From the NCBI GenBank assembly GCA_000010565.1, contig AP009389.1:2852001-2916000 (forward strand): DNA of 64,000 nucleotides. Direction: 5' to 3'. Both the position numbers and the translations under genes were made by a program. The DNA comes from Pelotomaculum thermopropionicum SI (GTDB lineage Bacteria > Bacillota > Desulfotomaculia > Desulfotomaculales > Pelotomaculaceae). This document shows positions 43,590 to 53,200 of the stretch, piece by piece; position 1 is the first letter of the stretch; each line of letters starts with the position of its first letter. The notes beneath the pieces are model-generated. The model was not told the origin of the DNA, did not search any database, and saw nothing but the letters and a program-made list of their open reading frames with translations.

Positions 43590-44666
43590 GTGGATTGCCG
43601 CGAAATGCAGCTTTTAATATCGCTCCGCCTGGACGGGGAGCTTTCAAAAGATGAGCAGGCCGCCCTGGCCGGCCACCTGGCAGGCTGCGAGGCGTGCTGC
43701 CGGGAGGCGGCGCTGCAGGAGAGGCTGTCTGCGGCGCTGCGGGAGCTTGGCCGGGAGGAAGCGCAGGCCCCGCCGGAGCTGTGCGGCCTGGTAATGAGCA
43801 GGCTTGCGGCCGGTCGCAGGCCCGTCTTTGCCTGGCTTCCGGCAGCCTGGCGCAAGGCCGTGGCTTCTGCCGCAGCCGTGCTGATTCTCGCCGGAGGGGC
43901 GGCCGGGGTCACCGCCGGGCTGAAAATGGCCGGCGGGGGGAAAATGATCGTTTTTGAAACCCCGGCGAAAACCGATGCGGGTGGCGGAGGCAGCGCCGCC
44001 CAGTTAAATGAGGCGGCATCAGGCGCCGGAAATCCTGTTGGGCCGCCCGGCCAGGAAAGCGCGCCGGACAGCGGCCAAAAAGTTCTTGCGCCCGCCGACG
44101 GTAAAGGCAGCGGCGCCGGCAGCCCAGGCTTAACCGGCAAAGAGGCGAACAGCGTTGCGCCGGGCGGCTCCGGCGGCAGCACGTCCGCACCGGTTGAAAC
44201 ACCGCTTCCCGCCGGCGAACCGCGGGCCCTGCTGAACAGCAGCATGAAGATAACCAGCACCGTCTTGAAGGTAGCCGTAGGCGACCTGACCGAGGCCAGG
44301 GCTAAAGCGGTGGCCCTGGCGGCCGGCGCCGGCGCGGCAACGCAGGTGTTCCCCGAGCAGGGCGGCGGCAAGAAAATAGTGGTCATCCGGATAGCCGCGG
44401 AAACCGGCCGGGCAAAAGCCATGATTGCCGAACTGGCCCAACTGGGAACGGTAACCGACAGGCAGGATGAAAGCCGCGACGTCACCGCCCTTTACAATGA
44501 GGCGATGGTCCAGTACAGCGACCTGCAGGCCAGGCTGAACGCCTCTTCAGACCCTGCCGGGCGGCAGCAGCTGGAGGCCCAGGCGGCATCTTACAAGCGG
44601 CAGCTTGAGGCCTGGGAGGCAGAGGCCGGCAAGCACATCATCATGCTGTGGCTGGAGGGCAGTTGA
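43590..44666 (+). CDS. Membrane anti-sigma factor with zinc-finger and DUF4349-like domain
   Basis: 358 residues. The N-terminal anti-sigma zinc domain has HLAGCEACC (H-x3-C-x2-C). A single membrane helix lies at about residues 88-110, followed by a Gly/Ser/Pro-rich linker (~120-205) and an extracytoplasmic domain (SSMKITSTVLKVAVGDLTEA .. with a coiled-coil hairpin) resembling DUF4349. It should hold the sigma factor at the membrane until an envelope signal. The start is GTG 43590. A strong terminator follows. Confidence 0.85.
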   Translation: MDCREMQLLISLRLDGELSKDEQAALAGHLAGCEACCREAALQERLSAALRELGREEAQAPPELCGLVMSRLAAGRRPVFAWLPAAWRKAVASAAAVLILAGGAAGVTAGLKMAGGGKMIVFETPAKTDAGGGGSAAQLNEAASGAGNPVGPPGQESAPDSGQKVLAPADGKGSGAGSPGLTGKEANSVAPGGSGGSTSAPVETPLPAGEPRALLNSSMKITSTVLKVAVGDLTEARAKAVALAAGAGAATQVFPEQGGGKKIVVIRIAAETGRAKAMIAELAQLGTVTDRQDESRDVTALYNEAMVQYSDLQARLNASSDPAGRQQLEAQAASYKRQLEAWEAEAGKHIIMLWLEGS

Positions 44667-44696
44667 TTTAAAAAAACATTGTTTTGAACGTACTGA

Positions 44697-44728
44697 GGAC
44701 CGGGCAGCATCACCCGGTCCTTGTTTTT
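44697..44728 (+). terminator. Terminator of the sigma operon
   Basis: GGACCGGG pairs with CCCGGTCC and is followed by TTGTTTTT. Confidence 0.9.
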
Positions 44729-44735
44729 AAAGGAG

Positions 44736-44765
44736 TTGTCAATATCTATAAAAATAAGGTATTAT
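44736..44765 (+). promoter_or_regulatory. Promoter of the AbrB-type VapBC pair
   Basis: TTGTCA, 18 bases, TATTAT; the start codon follows 38 bases later after GGGGGA. Confidence 0.5.
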
Positions 44766-44803
44766 TATTTTAGTAATACATCACAAGTAAGGGGGATTTA
44801 AAA

Positions 44804-45061
44804 ATGCCTGCGCGCGCACAGGGAGTTACCAGGCTTACAAGAAAATTTCAAACCTCGATTCCCAAAAAAATATGCCAGCTAAAAGGATTTGAGCCGGGCG
44901 ACCGGATTGCCTGGATATTGAATAGCGACGGGACCTTGACACTGCAAAAAATCGTAGACGACAAGGCGCTGGACGAGTACGTCGGGATAATTAAAACTAC
45001 AAAGTCCACAGCAGATATAATAGAGGAATTGCGGGGGCCGCGACATGAAAACGGCCGTTGA
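44804..45061 (+). CDS. AbrB/MazE-type antitoxin
   Basis: 85 residues. The swapped-hairpin DNA-binding fold is seen in VTRLTRKFQTSIPKKICQL and GFEPGDRIAWILNSDGTLTL. The C-terminal helix should cap the PIN toxin. It overlaps the toxin gene by 17 bp. Confidence 0.88.
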   Translation: MPARAQGVTRLTRKFQTSIPKKICQLKGFEPGDRIAWILNSDGTLTLQKIVDDKALDEYVGIIKTTKSTADIIEELRGPRHENGR

Positions 45062-45521
45062 CACTAATATCTTTGTGGATATCTTAATCGGCAGCCCACG
45101 GGCCGAGCGGAGCAGGGAATTGCTGCGCCTGGCCCGTACCGGTGGTCCTGTGGTCATTTGCCCCCTGGTATATGCGGAACTGGCGGCGTTGCTGGCAGAT
45201 ATCCAGAAACTCGATGCCTTCCTTAAAGCAGCAAACGTAAAAATAGAAGGGTTTTCTGTGCAGGCACTGGCACGAGCCGGGGAGGCCTGGCGCACTTATA
45301 CCGGACGCCGGCCTGGGAAGTTGATATGCCCATCATGCGGCGGGCAGACGGAAGCAACCTGTCACAATTGCGGACGCGTAATCGCGACGCGGCAGCATAT
45401 TTTGACCGATTTCTTGATCGGAGCCCACGCCGAAATTCAGGCAGGCCGGCTGCTTTCTCATGACCGGGATTTTATCCGCAGGTATTTCCCTTCGCTGGAC
45501 TGCCTGCCGCCGGAGATATGA
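45045..45521 (+). CDS. PIN-domain toxin with an inserted zinc ribbon
   Basis: 158 residues. PIN acidic residues are D6 (AVDTNIFVDIL), E44 (YAELAALL), D121 (HILTDFLIGAHAEIQ) and D140 (LLSHDRDFIRRYF). Between the second and third sits CPSCGGQTEATCHNCG (about residues 95-110), two CxxC knuckles that could bind zinc or iron. I recall PIN proteins with this insertion, but they are a minority. It is coupled to the AbrB-type antitoxin. Confidence 0.88.
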   Translation: MKTAVDTNIFVDILIGSPRAERSRELLRLARTGGPVVICPLVYAELAALLADIQKLDAFLKAANVKIEGFSVQALARAGEAWRTYTGRRPGKLICPSCGGQTEATCHNCGRVIATRQHILTDFLIGAHAEIQAGRLLSHDRDFIRRYFPSLDCLPPEI

Positions 45522-45589
45522 ACCAGGATGGCTTGTAAGTTTTGCCAGCCGGGTTTTCATTGTGCTATAATGCTCAATAAAATTAAAGT

Positions 45590-48500
45590 TCATTTTTCCC
45601 AGGCGTCCTTGCAAACGGCCAGGAGGCGCTCCAGGAGAACCGCCATTTCATTTGCCGTTACCGGGTCATCAGGCGCAAAGCTGCCGTCGGGCCGGCCGCG
45701 GAAAAGCCCCGCCGCGGTGGTTTCGGCAACTGCCCCGGCCGCCCAGGACGGTATGCTGGCTATATCCGAATAGGGCAGGGCCGGGCCCGCTTCAACCGCT
45801 ATTCCCAGATCGTTCAGCACGGCGGCAAAGATGACGGCGGCCTCGGCGCGGCTGATTGCAGCCGCCGGCCGGAAGCTGCCGTCGGGATAGCCTTTGACAA
45901 TTCCCCGCGCCCGCGCCTCAGCTACGGCCGGGCGGAAGGCCGCGGAATGTCCTCCGCATCCTTGAACGCCAGGGGCCACCCGCTGGTTTCCGGCCAGTTA
46001 AAAAGCCCCGCCAGGGCCTCCACGGCTGAAGCCCGCGCCAGCGGCGCTTCGGGCAAATAGCCTGCCCCGGCCCTGTCCGGCAAAACATCTTCGCTTATCC
46101 GCCTTACAGCCTTAGAAACAGCATCTAAAACGGCGACACTGCGCCCGCCCCGCACCCCGGCGGCAACCCGGGTGACTTCCCTTCCCGCCACGCCGCCGGT
46201 GCGCCGGTCCACCGCCACCAGGGTGAAACCGTATTCTTTTCCTTCATCGTCAGGCCGGAAGGTAAAGTTAAACTTGCCGGCTTCATCTACGGCCGCCTTC
46301 TGCCTGATCTCCCCTCTTGCCCATACCAGAATGTCCGCGTTGGTGCCGGTCCTGCCGGTTACCACCATTTCTCCGGGCAGGGGCACTGCAGAAAACAAAA
46401 GCTGGGGCGCCCCGGCGGCAGTGGTGCTGCTCAGCGAGACCAGCACGCTGCCGGCAGGCGGCGGGGCCGCGGCATATTCAATTTCCACCTGCTCGCCCGG
46501 CCGCAGGTGCTCCGGCAGCACCGGACAGCCGTTTTTGTAAAAACGCGACAGATTCGACAGGCGGTACTGCCTGCCTTCCCCGGTGGTAACCGTGCCGGCG
46601 GCCGCGTCGTATGCCGCCAATACGCCTTTATCAACCAGCGTGTCGGCTACGTCGAGCCGCCACACTTCTTTTGCCGCCGGGTCGGTGGTAACCCTGACCA
46701 GGCTGCCGGCGGCCAGGGCCTCGGCTGTGGTCTTCACGCCCCAGCGGTAGATCACGGCATCCGGCGGCAGGTAAAGGGAGCGGTAAAGGCCGGTGTTGTC
46801 GAGCAGGTAAAGGGTCATGCCTTTTTTGCTGAATTCAATGGCCTTCCCGCAAAAAACCCTGCTGTAGGCCACCAGACCGATGGCCTCGCCGGTATCCGGG
46901 AGAAGCACGGCGGCCACCTGGTCGCCCGGCTTTACGGCATCCAGGGCGGCGGCCTTCCTGTCCTTTTTAACCGGGGCCCCAGGAAAGATCCGGTAGGCCG
47001 CGCCGCCCTCCATTTTGATCGCGCCGCCGGAGGCGTCGATCTCCTTTACGGTGCCGAGCGCCACCAGGCGCTTCACGGCCAGGTACTGCACCTCACCGGT
47101 GGATGGGGCCAGGCGCAGGAGCACCGGCATGCCGGGCAGGACTTCCTCCAGCTCTTCCAGGGCGCCGGTGCCGAAGGGCATGTCCTCGGCGTCAACGCTG
47201 GCGTAGCTGTCCTCATAAGAGTAAACCGCCCCGGGCGAAACCCGGTAAACCCCGCCGCCGGCCAGGTAAAGCTTCTTCTCCCCTTTTTCATAGCCGGTTG
47301 CCAGAACAACCCCCTCCCGCTCGATGCAGCCGGCCTGCACCCGCCGGATCTTCTGGTCGAGCGGATTTACCACCGCGCTCACTTCAAAGCCGGGCGGCAG
47401 GCCGGCGGGCGGCACGGGGGATTTATTCAGCAAAATCTCCCCGGCGTCCGCCGCCAGGGCATACCCCCCCAGCCTTGCGGCCGGGTTGATTTCCATAAAA
47501 ACGGTTTCCCCATCCATTTCCAGCGCCTTTACGCCGGCGGCGCGCCACAGGCGGGCGGCCAGGTAGGCCCGCTGCCTGCCCGCAGCGGCAGGAGGAAGCC
47601 GCTCCTTGCTGTCACCATCACCTTGAGCCGGTTCTTTTTCCTGCGGCAGTTCATGGCCGCCATTGCCGGCCGGCAGCGTCAGGTAAACAGCCGCGCCGGG
47701 GAAAATGCGGCCGGCATCAGCGGGGACGACGGCGCCGTTGACCAGGTTTGTCACCGGCACTTCGGCCGGGTTTACCGTCCCTCCCCCGGCCAGTTCAACC
47801 GTCTGCCCGTTGCTGCTTTCCACCATGTCTACGGCCGGGGCCTGGCCCCACACCAGGGCGTAATCCTGCACCGGAACCGGGCTGCCGCCCAACACGTTCC
47901 GGCGCACGGCGGCGCCCGCCACCCGCACGGTATACTTGCCCGGCACCGGGGCGGGCAGGTATACCTGTTCCACGTTATTTATCCTGTCCGGGGCATTCTT
48001 GCCTAGAAAGTGGTTACCGTAATACGTCCTGCCGTCGGGCGTCTGCACGATCAGGTCCAGGTCGTTCACCAGCGTCTGGGCACCGCCCGGAGCGGCTGCC
48101 GGGTCGGTCCAGGCCAGGGTGGCCTTAAAAGGGGCCGACGGGTCTTCAATGTAAAAAGTATAGTATATCTCGCCCCCCTGGGGTACTCCGGCCCACTCGT
48201 CGGCCGTTTTAAACGTACCGTCTTTTAAGGCAATCACCGTCCCGGCCAGATCGATGATGCCGAAGCCGTCTTTTGAAGGGCCGCCATTTAATGGACGCGC
48301 GCCGTTAATTAAAGCGGCCTTGACCAGGGCGGCGGACGGAGTGGGGAGCTCCATGTATTTTTTAAAATACTCCCGCAGAAGCGCCGCCGTTCCGCCGGCA
48401 ACGGCGGCGGCCATGCTCGTCCCCTGCAGGCGCGTGTATTCAGGGTAACCGGGCAGGTTGCCTTCTACCAGGCGCGAGCGGGCGGAAATTACGGCCGAGG

Positions 48501-49476
48501 CAGGGGCAAAGAGCTCGGGCTTGATTCGCCCGTCCCCGGCCGGGCCGCGGGAGGAAAACTCCGCAACGGCGCCAGCGTCCACCCCCCCGGGCGCGAAGGC
48601 CGGCCTGGGCAACACCGAAGCACCCACGGTCAGGACGTTCTTACTGTTGGCCTCGGCGGTAATGGAACGCGGTGACGGCCCGCCGTTGCCCGCACCGAAG
48701 ACCACCAGAAAATCAGGATAGCTGCGGACAAAGTCATCCACCTGGGCGGCCGGCTCCAGGTAGGCGTCCGGCCCGCCGCCCCAGCCGTCCACATGAACCC
48801 GCGCCCCGGCCGAGTAGGCCGGCCAGAACAGGTCCTTAAGGTTCTCCGGTGGTTCCGGCTCGCCATCTTTGTTCAGGATGGCCTGAAAATAAATGCTGGC
48901 ACCCGGTGCCATGCCGCGGAACTTCCCGCCGGAGGCGGCACCTGTGCCCGCTATGGTGGCCGCCATGTGGGTGCCGTGCCCGTCCGGGTCGTCCGGCACG
49001 TCCCGCCCGGCCCAGGACTTCAACAGCACCACCTTCGGCATCTTGCCCGGTTCGTTCTGAAGATCGGGGTGGATATCGTCCAGCCTGCCGGCGTCCAGGC
49101 CGCTGTCGGCCACGGCCACGATCTGGCCTTCCCCGGTAAGGCCGCCGGGCACAACAAACCCCGGCGCGTTGACCGCCGCTGCACCGGTTATGTCTGCCGC
49201 CCGGTCGTTTAAGAAAGATACCGGCCGGCTTCCGGCCATATCTGCTGCAGCAGCCGCAGGCTTAAGAATTCCTATGCTTATGTACCGTTTGAAGGAAGGC
49301 CGGCCCTCGCCTGCAAAAGGCAGCATTCCCAGGAAATGTATACTAAAAAGAAACAACACTAAAAGACTCAGGGAGGCAGAAATGAGCAAAACAGGCTTCC
49401 TCTTCCAGGCCAACCTCAGCATTTGAAATTTCCATAATTTTCTAAAAGGGGACTGTCCCCTGGAAAACAAGCGCAT
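45590..49476 (-). pseudogene. SLH-anchored subtilisin-like protease (S8), frameshifted in the SLH region
   Basis: The main frame (45922-49476) has a signal/anchor helix (about residues 30-50) and an S8 domain with D (VAVADSGLDA), H (DGHGTHMA) and S (GTSMAAAVAGG). A jelly-roll pre-dockerin-like domain and several beta domains of about 100 residues follow. It ends early at AFKDAEDIP-RPSARP. A second frame (45590-45979) continues with AAFRPAVAEARARGIVKGYP and a further SLH module. One extra G near 45942 would join them into about 1,300 residues. The start at ATG 49476 follows GGAGG. Confidence 0.82.
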
Positions 49477-49521
49477 ACATACCTCCAGAAAACCTCGGTC
49501 GTAAAAAAACGTTATTATAAA

Positions 49522-49541
49522 GATAATTAAAGACAATTATC
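49522..49541. promoter_or_regulatory. Inverted repeat in the promoter region of the SLH protease
   Basis: GATAATT and AATTATC, six bases apart, lie next to TATAAT on the minus strand. It is a possible operator; spacing does not match the Fur box. Confidence 0.35.
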
Positions 49542-49661
49542 ATTAATACCTTCGACAACTTCTGGGATTTTCCTTTTAAAATGGAAAAAATAATTTATTA
49601 AGTTAATTAACCATGCTCGCGGGCCCCTCCATGAATCATTTTATATTGCCGTTGGTTCTAT

Positions 49662-49687
49662 AAGAAAGACCGGCAGCAACCCGGTCT
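49662..49687 (-). terminator. Terminator of mbl
   Basis: On the minus strand AGACCGG pairs with CCGGTCT around a seven-base loop and is followed by TTCTTA. Confidence 0.6.
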
Positions 49688-49698
49688 CAAAACTTAAA

Positions 49699-50730
49699 CT
49701 ATACTATTTTTTTGATCCCTTTCTTCCTGCTGATTGAGCTGAGCACTTCAATGTTATTCAGGGCGCGGCCGGTGCCCTTGGCAACGCAGGACAAAGGGTC
49801 TTCCGCCACATAGACGGGCAAGCCGGTTTCCTTGCTTAAGAGCCTGTCTATACCGTCCAGCAGGGCCCCGCCGCCGGTCATGACGATGCCCTTGTTGATT
49901 ATGTCGGCCGACAACTCGGGGGAGGTGCGCTCCAGCACTTCTTTTACGCCGCCCACAATAAGGTCAAGCGTTTCCTTGATGGCCTCGTGCACGTGCCGGC
50001 GGGAGACCGTTACCGCCCTCGGCAGCCCGGAAAGCAGGTCGCGGCCTTTTACCTCCATGGCCTTTTCCTCAGCGCCGGGGAGGTAGGCGGTGCCGATTTC
50101 CATCTTCAGCTCCTCGGCGGTGCGCTCGCCGATGGCAAGGCTGTACTCCCTGCGGATGTATTTCACGATGGCCTCGTCGAACTTATCCCCGCCGATGCGC
50201 AGCGACTTGCTGTTCACAATGCCCCCCAGGGAGAGGACGGCAATGTCGGTGGTGCCGCCTCCGACGTCCACCACCATCGACCCGCTCGGCTGGGAAATAT
50301 CCAGGCCCGCTCCCAGGGCGGCAGCAAGGGGTTCCTCGATCAGGTGGGCCTCCCTGGCCCCGGCCTGGACCGCCGCCTGCCGCACGGCCCGCTCCTCTAC
50401 CCCGGTAATGCCTGACGGGATGCAGACCATAAGGCGGGGCTTGAAAAAGAACTTCCGGCCGCCGTCCGCCTTGCCTATGAAATAGCGAAGCATCTTTTCG
50501 GTTACCTCGTAGTCGGCTATAACCCCGTCGCGCAGGGGCCGGATGGCGGTGATGTTGCCGGGGGTGCGCCCCAGCATCCTGCGGGCTTCGGAGCCCACTG
50601 CGATGATCCGCCCGCTCTCCCTGTCGATGGCTACAACAGAGGGCTCCTGCAAAACTATTCCCTTCCCCTTTACGTAAACCAGCACGTTGGCCGTACCCAG
50701 GTCAACCCCGATGTCGCTCCCGCCAAACAT
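49699..50730 (-). CDS. mbl: MreB-like actin homologue Mbl
   Basis: 343 residues with the actin ATP-binding motifs: IGVDLGTANVLVYV (phosphate 1), VDVGGGTTDIAVLSLGG (phosphate 2) and IVMTGGGALLDGID (adenosine). It forms filaments that guide side-wall synthesis. An in-frame ATG lies at 50754, but AAGGAGG nine bases ahead of ATG 50730 decides the start. Directly downstream of spoIIID, the pairing identifies it as mbl rather than mreB. Confidence 0.95.
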   Translation of the reverse strand: MFGGSDIGVDLGTANVLVYVKGKGIVLQEPSVVAIDRESGRIIAVGSEARRMLGRTPGNITAIRPLRDGVIADYEVTEKMLRYFIGKADGGRKFFFKPRLMVCIPSGITGVEERAVRQAAVQAGAREAHLIEEPLAAALGAGLDISQPSGSMVVDVGGGTTDIAVLSLGGIVNSKSLRIGGDKFDEAIVKYIRREYSLAIGERTAEELKMEIGTAYLPGAEEKAMEVKGRDLLSGLPRAVTVSRRHVHEAIKETLDLIVGGVKEVLERTSPELSADIINKGIVMTGGGALLDGIDRLLSKETGLPVYVAEDPLSCVAKGTGRALNNIEVLSSISRKKGIKKIV

Positions 50731-50884
50731 AAGCCTGTCCTCCTTAATAAACATAAAAAATACCGGCCTGTCCTTTTTTCATGCAAAAAAAACCATAACC
50801 ACGCTATCTGCCGGTAGCGGTTGTCCGGTTGAACAAGGGTAATATTCTACCCTTTTCGTCAAACTCCTGTATTAAATTATGAAG

Positions 50885-51136
50885 TCAGGCCAAATCTTTA
50901 TATTTTCTCCGGGTGGCTTCACCACCCCGCAGGTGGCGTTCGGCCTTGTTGTGTTCGAGAATGGCCTTGACCTGCTGGGCCAGTTGCTTGTTAAGAGAGG
51001 GCAGACGCTCGGTCATGTCCTTGTGAACGGTGCTTTTGCTCACCTGGAAAACCTGGGCGGCCTGCCTGACCGTAGCCTGGGTTTCCAGGATGTAGGCACA
51101 GATATCCAGTACCCGTTTTTGAATGTACTCCTGCAT
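50885..51136 (-). CDS. spoIIID: Stage III sporulation transcriptional regulator SpoIIID
   Basis: 83 residues with a helix-turn-helix (TVRQAAQVFQVSKSTVHKDM) and a basic C-terminal helix. It acts in the mother cell with sigma-E to switch gene expression during sporulation. The frame extends to 51208, but GGGAGG six to nine bases before ATG 51136 gives the conserved MQEYIQKRVLDI N-terminus. mbl follows 154 bp later. Confidence 0.95.
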   Translation of the reverse strand: MQEYIQKRVLDICAYILETQATVRQAAQVFQVSKSTVHKDMTERLPSLNKQLAQQVKAILEHNKAERHLRGGEATRRKYKDLA

Positions 51137-51430
51137 TACCCGACCTCCCATTTTGGTCGTCAGACGCCGGACGTCAGACGTCAGAAAAAGGAGCAAATTA
51201 CGAGTCATGGGGGAAAGCTGGCCGGTCGTTGGGGGAGAATGCTTAATTTGAGCAGCGCGCTTTCTTTAAAATAAATATATGCGCAGGCAGGGGAGAAATT
51301 CGTTAGCCGAAAAAATAAACGCCCTGGAAGGTATTGCCTTTACGCCCCTAAATCATCCAGCCGGAACAGCCTGAAACGGACAGGCCGGGCAAAACCGGCT
51401 CTAACCGGGGTTTACGGCTATTTTTGGAAC
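51137..51430. other. Gap between spoIIID and tetR
   Basis: No gene seen. CGTCAGACG occurs at 51158 and 51172, with a third partial copy at 51179, in the spoIIID leader. TAATTTGAGCAG at 51244-51255 recurs at 56258 on the far side of the efflux operon. Confidence 0.5.
51244..51255 (+). repeat. 12-bp direct repeat, left copy
   Basis: TAATTTGAGCAG, identical to 56258-56269. The two copies bracket the tetR-hlyD-ABC operon. Confidence 0.45.
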
Positions 51431-51476
51431 TTGACCGGATAAACGGGCAAAATTAAATTTTAACTGACCGGTCAGT
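51431..51476 (+). promoter_or_regulatory. Promoter and TetR operator of the efflux operon
   Basis: TTGACC, 17 bases, TAAATT (51454-51459) is followed at once by the perfect 14-bp palindrome ACTGACCGGTCAGT (51463-51476), a typical TetR-family operator overlapping the transcription start. Confidence 0.75.
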
Positions 51477-51498
51477 ATAAAAACGGGAGGGGGTAAAA

Positions 51499-52125
51499 GT
51501 GGCCGTTTTGCCGTTTACCGGAGCCTTTAAAGGGGGAGAAAAGGACAGGCGGCGCATCTTTCGTACCGCCGCCGGCGTGTTTGCCAGAAAGGGCTACCAT
51601 GAAACCACGGTAGATGAAATTGCCCGGGCCATCGGCGTAGCCAAGGGCACAATTTACTATCACTTCAAAAATAAGGAGGAGCTGTACCTGGCCCTGATCC
51701 AGGAAGGCATAAACCTCCTTAAAGACCGTCTTTGCGCCGCGCTGGCCGGAGCCGCGGGCCCGGACGAAAAAGTGAAGGGGATAATTACCAGCCTGCTTTG
51801 TTTTTGCGAAAAAGAAAAAGACCTGGTCTTTCTTTTCCTTAAAGAGCTGAGCGGCAGCTACCAGCACCGGGAGCTGCTGGCCGGAATGCTTTCAGAGTGC
51901 CTTGGCACCATCCGCAGCGTCATCGAGGAGGGCATGGCGGGCGGCACCTTCCGGCAGGCCGACCCGGAGATAACCACCACTTCGCTTTTCGGCATGGTTA
52001 CCATTTCGGCCCTCCATTACACCGCCTACTCCCGGAAGATACCCCTGGACTCCGCAAGCACGGCCATAAAAGAAATCTTTTTAAAAGGAATGGCATACTC
52101 CAGCACCGAAGGAGGGCATTGTTAA
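51499..52125 (+). CDS. TetR/AcrR-family repressor
   Basis: 208 residues. The N-terminal helix-turn-helix (RRIFRTAAGVFARKGYHETT, AIGVAKGTIYYHFKNKEELY) is classical; the C-terminal domain should bind an export substrate. The start is GTG at 51499 after GGGAGGGGG. Its stop is adjacent to the adaptor's ATG, so the operon is self-repressed through the palindrome upstream. Confidence 0.94.
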   Translation: MAVLPFTGAFKGGEKDRRRIFRTAAGVFARKGYHETTVDEIARAIGVAKGTIYYHFKNKEELYLALIQEGINLLKDRLCAALAGAAGPDEKVKGIITSLLCFCEKEKDLVFLFLKELSGSYQHRELLAGMLSECLGTIRSVIEEGMAGGTFRQADPEITTTSLFGMVTISALHYTAYSRKIPLDSASTAIKEIFLKGMAYSSTEGGHC

Positions 52126-53199
52126 ATGTCAGAAGATCTCCTGGCCGCAACCGGAGCGAAGAAAAACAAACTGATCGTTGCCTTTCTTTTCCTGGCAATT
52201 ATCGCCCTTTCGGCCTTGATAATATTCTCCCTGCACCGCCGCCAGGCCTCCCTGTCCGAAGAGCGGGACAGCCTGACCGCCACGGGCACGGTTGAAGCGA
52301 AAAACGTCACGGCTTCCTTCAAGGTGGCGGGAAAGATTGAGGCCATTTTCGCCGCAGAGGGAAGCAGGGTGGAAGAAGGCCAGGAACTGGCCGTCCTGGA
52401 GGCCAAAGAAATAACCGCCAAACTGAATCAGGCCCTGGGCGCCCATGAAGCGGCCCTGGCCCAGGCGCGCCAGGCCGGCGAGTCCGTTCCCCTGACCAGC
52501 CAGCAGGTGGAAACCGCCATTGACCAGGCGCGGGCAAAAGTGGCCCAGGCCGAGGTGGGCTTAAACGACGCCAGGCTGCTTTACGAGCGCACCGCAAAGC
52601 TGTGGGAAAACGGCGCCGTCGCCCAAAAAAGCTACGACGATGCCAAAAACAACTACGAACTGGCCCAAAACAGGCTGAAGGAAGCGCAGGCCGCCCTCGA
52701 CCAGGCGCTTTCGGCCAGGCTGAAGGTGCAGGTAGCCCAGGCCCAGCACGAGGCGGCCCTGGCCCAGAGCAGGCAGGCCGCCGGGGCGGTGCAGGAGGCG
52801 CAGGTCTACCTGGAAAACACCCGCTTAAAAGCGCCCATATCCGGCTACATCACCCAGAAGTTTGTCGAACAGGGCGAGATGGTCAACGCCGGCACGCCGG
52901 TCTTTGAAATAACCGACCTTGAGCACACCTACGTGAAGGTCTTCATTAGCGAGAAAAAAATCGGCCGCGTCCGCCTTGGCCAGGATGCCGAGGTAACGGT
53001 GGATTCCTTCCCCGGCAGAGTCTTTCCGGGTAAAGTCGTCTGGATTAACGACGCCGGTGAGTTTGCCGTGCGCAAGGCGGTAAACGAGCAGTACGAGCAC
53101 GACATTCGCAGCTTTGAGGTAAAAATAGACGTGCCCAACCCTGATCTGGCCCTGAAAACGGGCATGACCGCACACGTCAGGATACTGGAGGGCCGGTAG
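52126..53199 (+). CDS. HlyD-family efflux adaptor
   Basis: 357 residues: one membrane anchor (about 16-37), a lipoyl half (ASFKVAGKIEAIFAAEGSRV), a long coiled-coil hairpin (~95-215, many A, Q, E, K), a second lipoyl half (KAPISGYITQKFVEQGEMV) and a beta-barrel domain. It resembles YbhG/YhiI adaptors of ABC exporters. It is directly coupled to tetR and is followed one base later by the ABC ATPase. Confidence 0.92.
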   Translation: MSEDLLAATGAKKNKLIVAFLFLAIIALSALIIFSLHRRQASLSEERDSLTATGTVEAKNVTASFKVAGKIEAIFAAEGSRVEEGQELAVLEAKEITAKLNQALGAHEAALAQARQAGESVPLTSQQVETAIDQARAKVAQAEVGLNDARLLYERTAKLWENGAVAQKSYDDAKNNYELAQNRLKEAQAALDQALSARLKVQVAQAQHEAALAQSRQAAGAVQEAQVYLENTRLKAPISGYITQKFVEQGEMVNAGTPVFEITDLEHTYVKVFISEKKIGRVRLGQDAEVTVDSFPGRVFPGKVVWINDAGEFAVRKAVNEQYEHDIRSFEVKIDVPNPDLALKTGMTAHVRILEGR

Positions 53200-53200
53200 C

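Noticed and set aside
43436-44485. 349-residue minus-strand frame opposite the anti-sigma gene
   Set aside because: It is Ser/Ala/Pro-rich and antisense to a recognisable zinc-finger anti-sigma factor.
49522-49541. Fur box upstream of the SLH protease
   Set aside because: The inverted repeat GATAATT/AATTATC has the wrong spacing for the Fur consensus, so it is listed only as an unassigned operator-like repeat.
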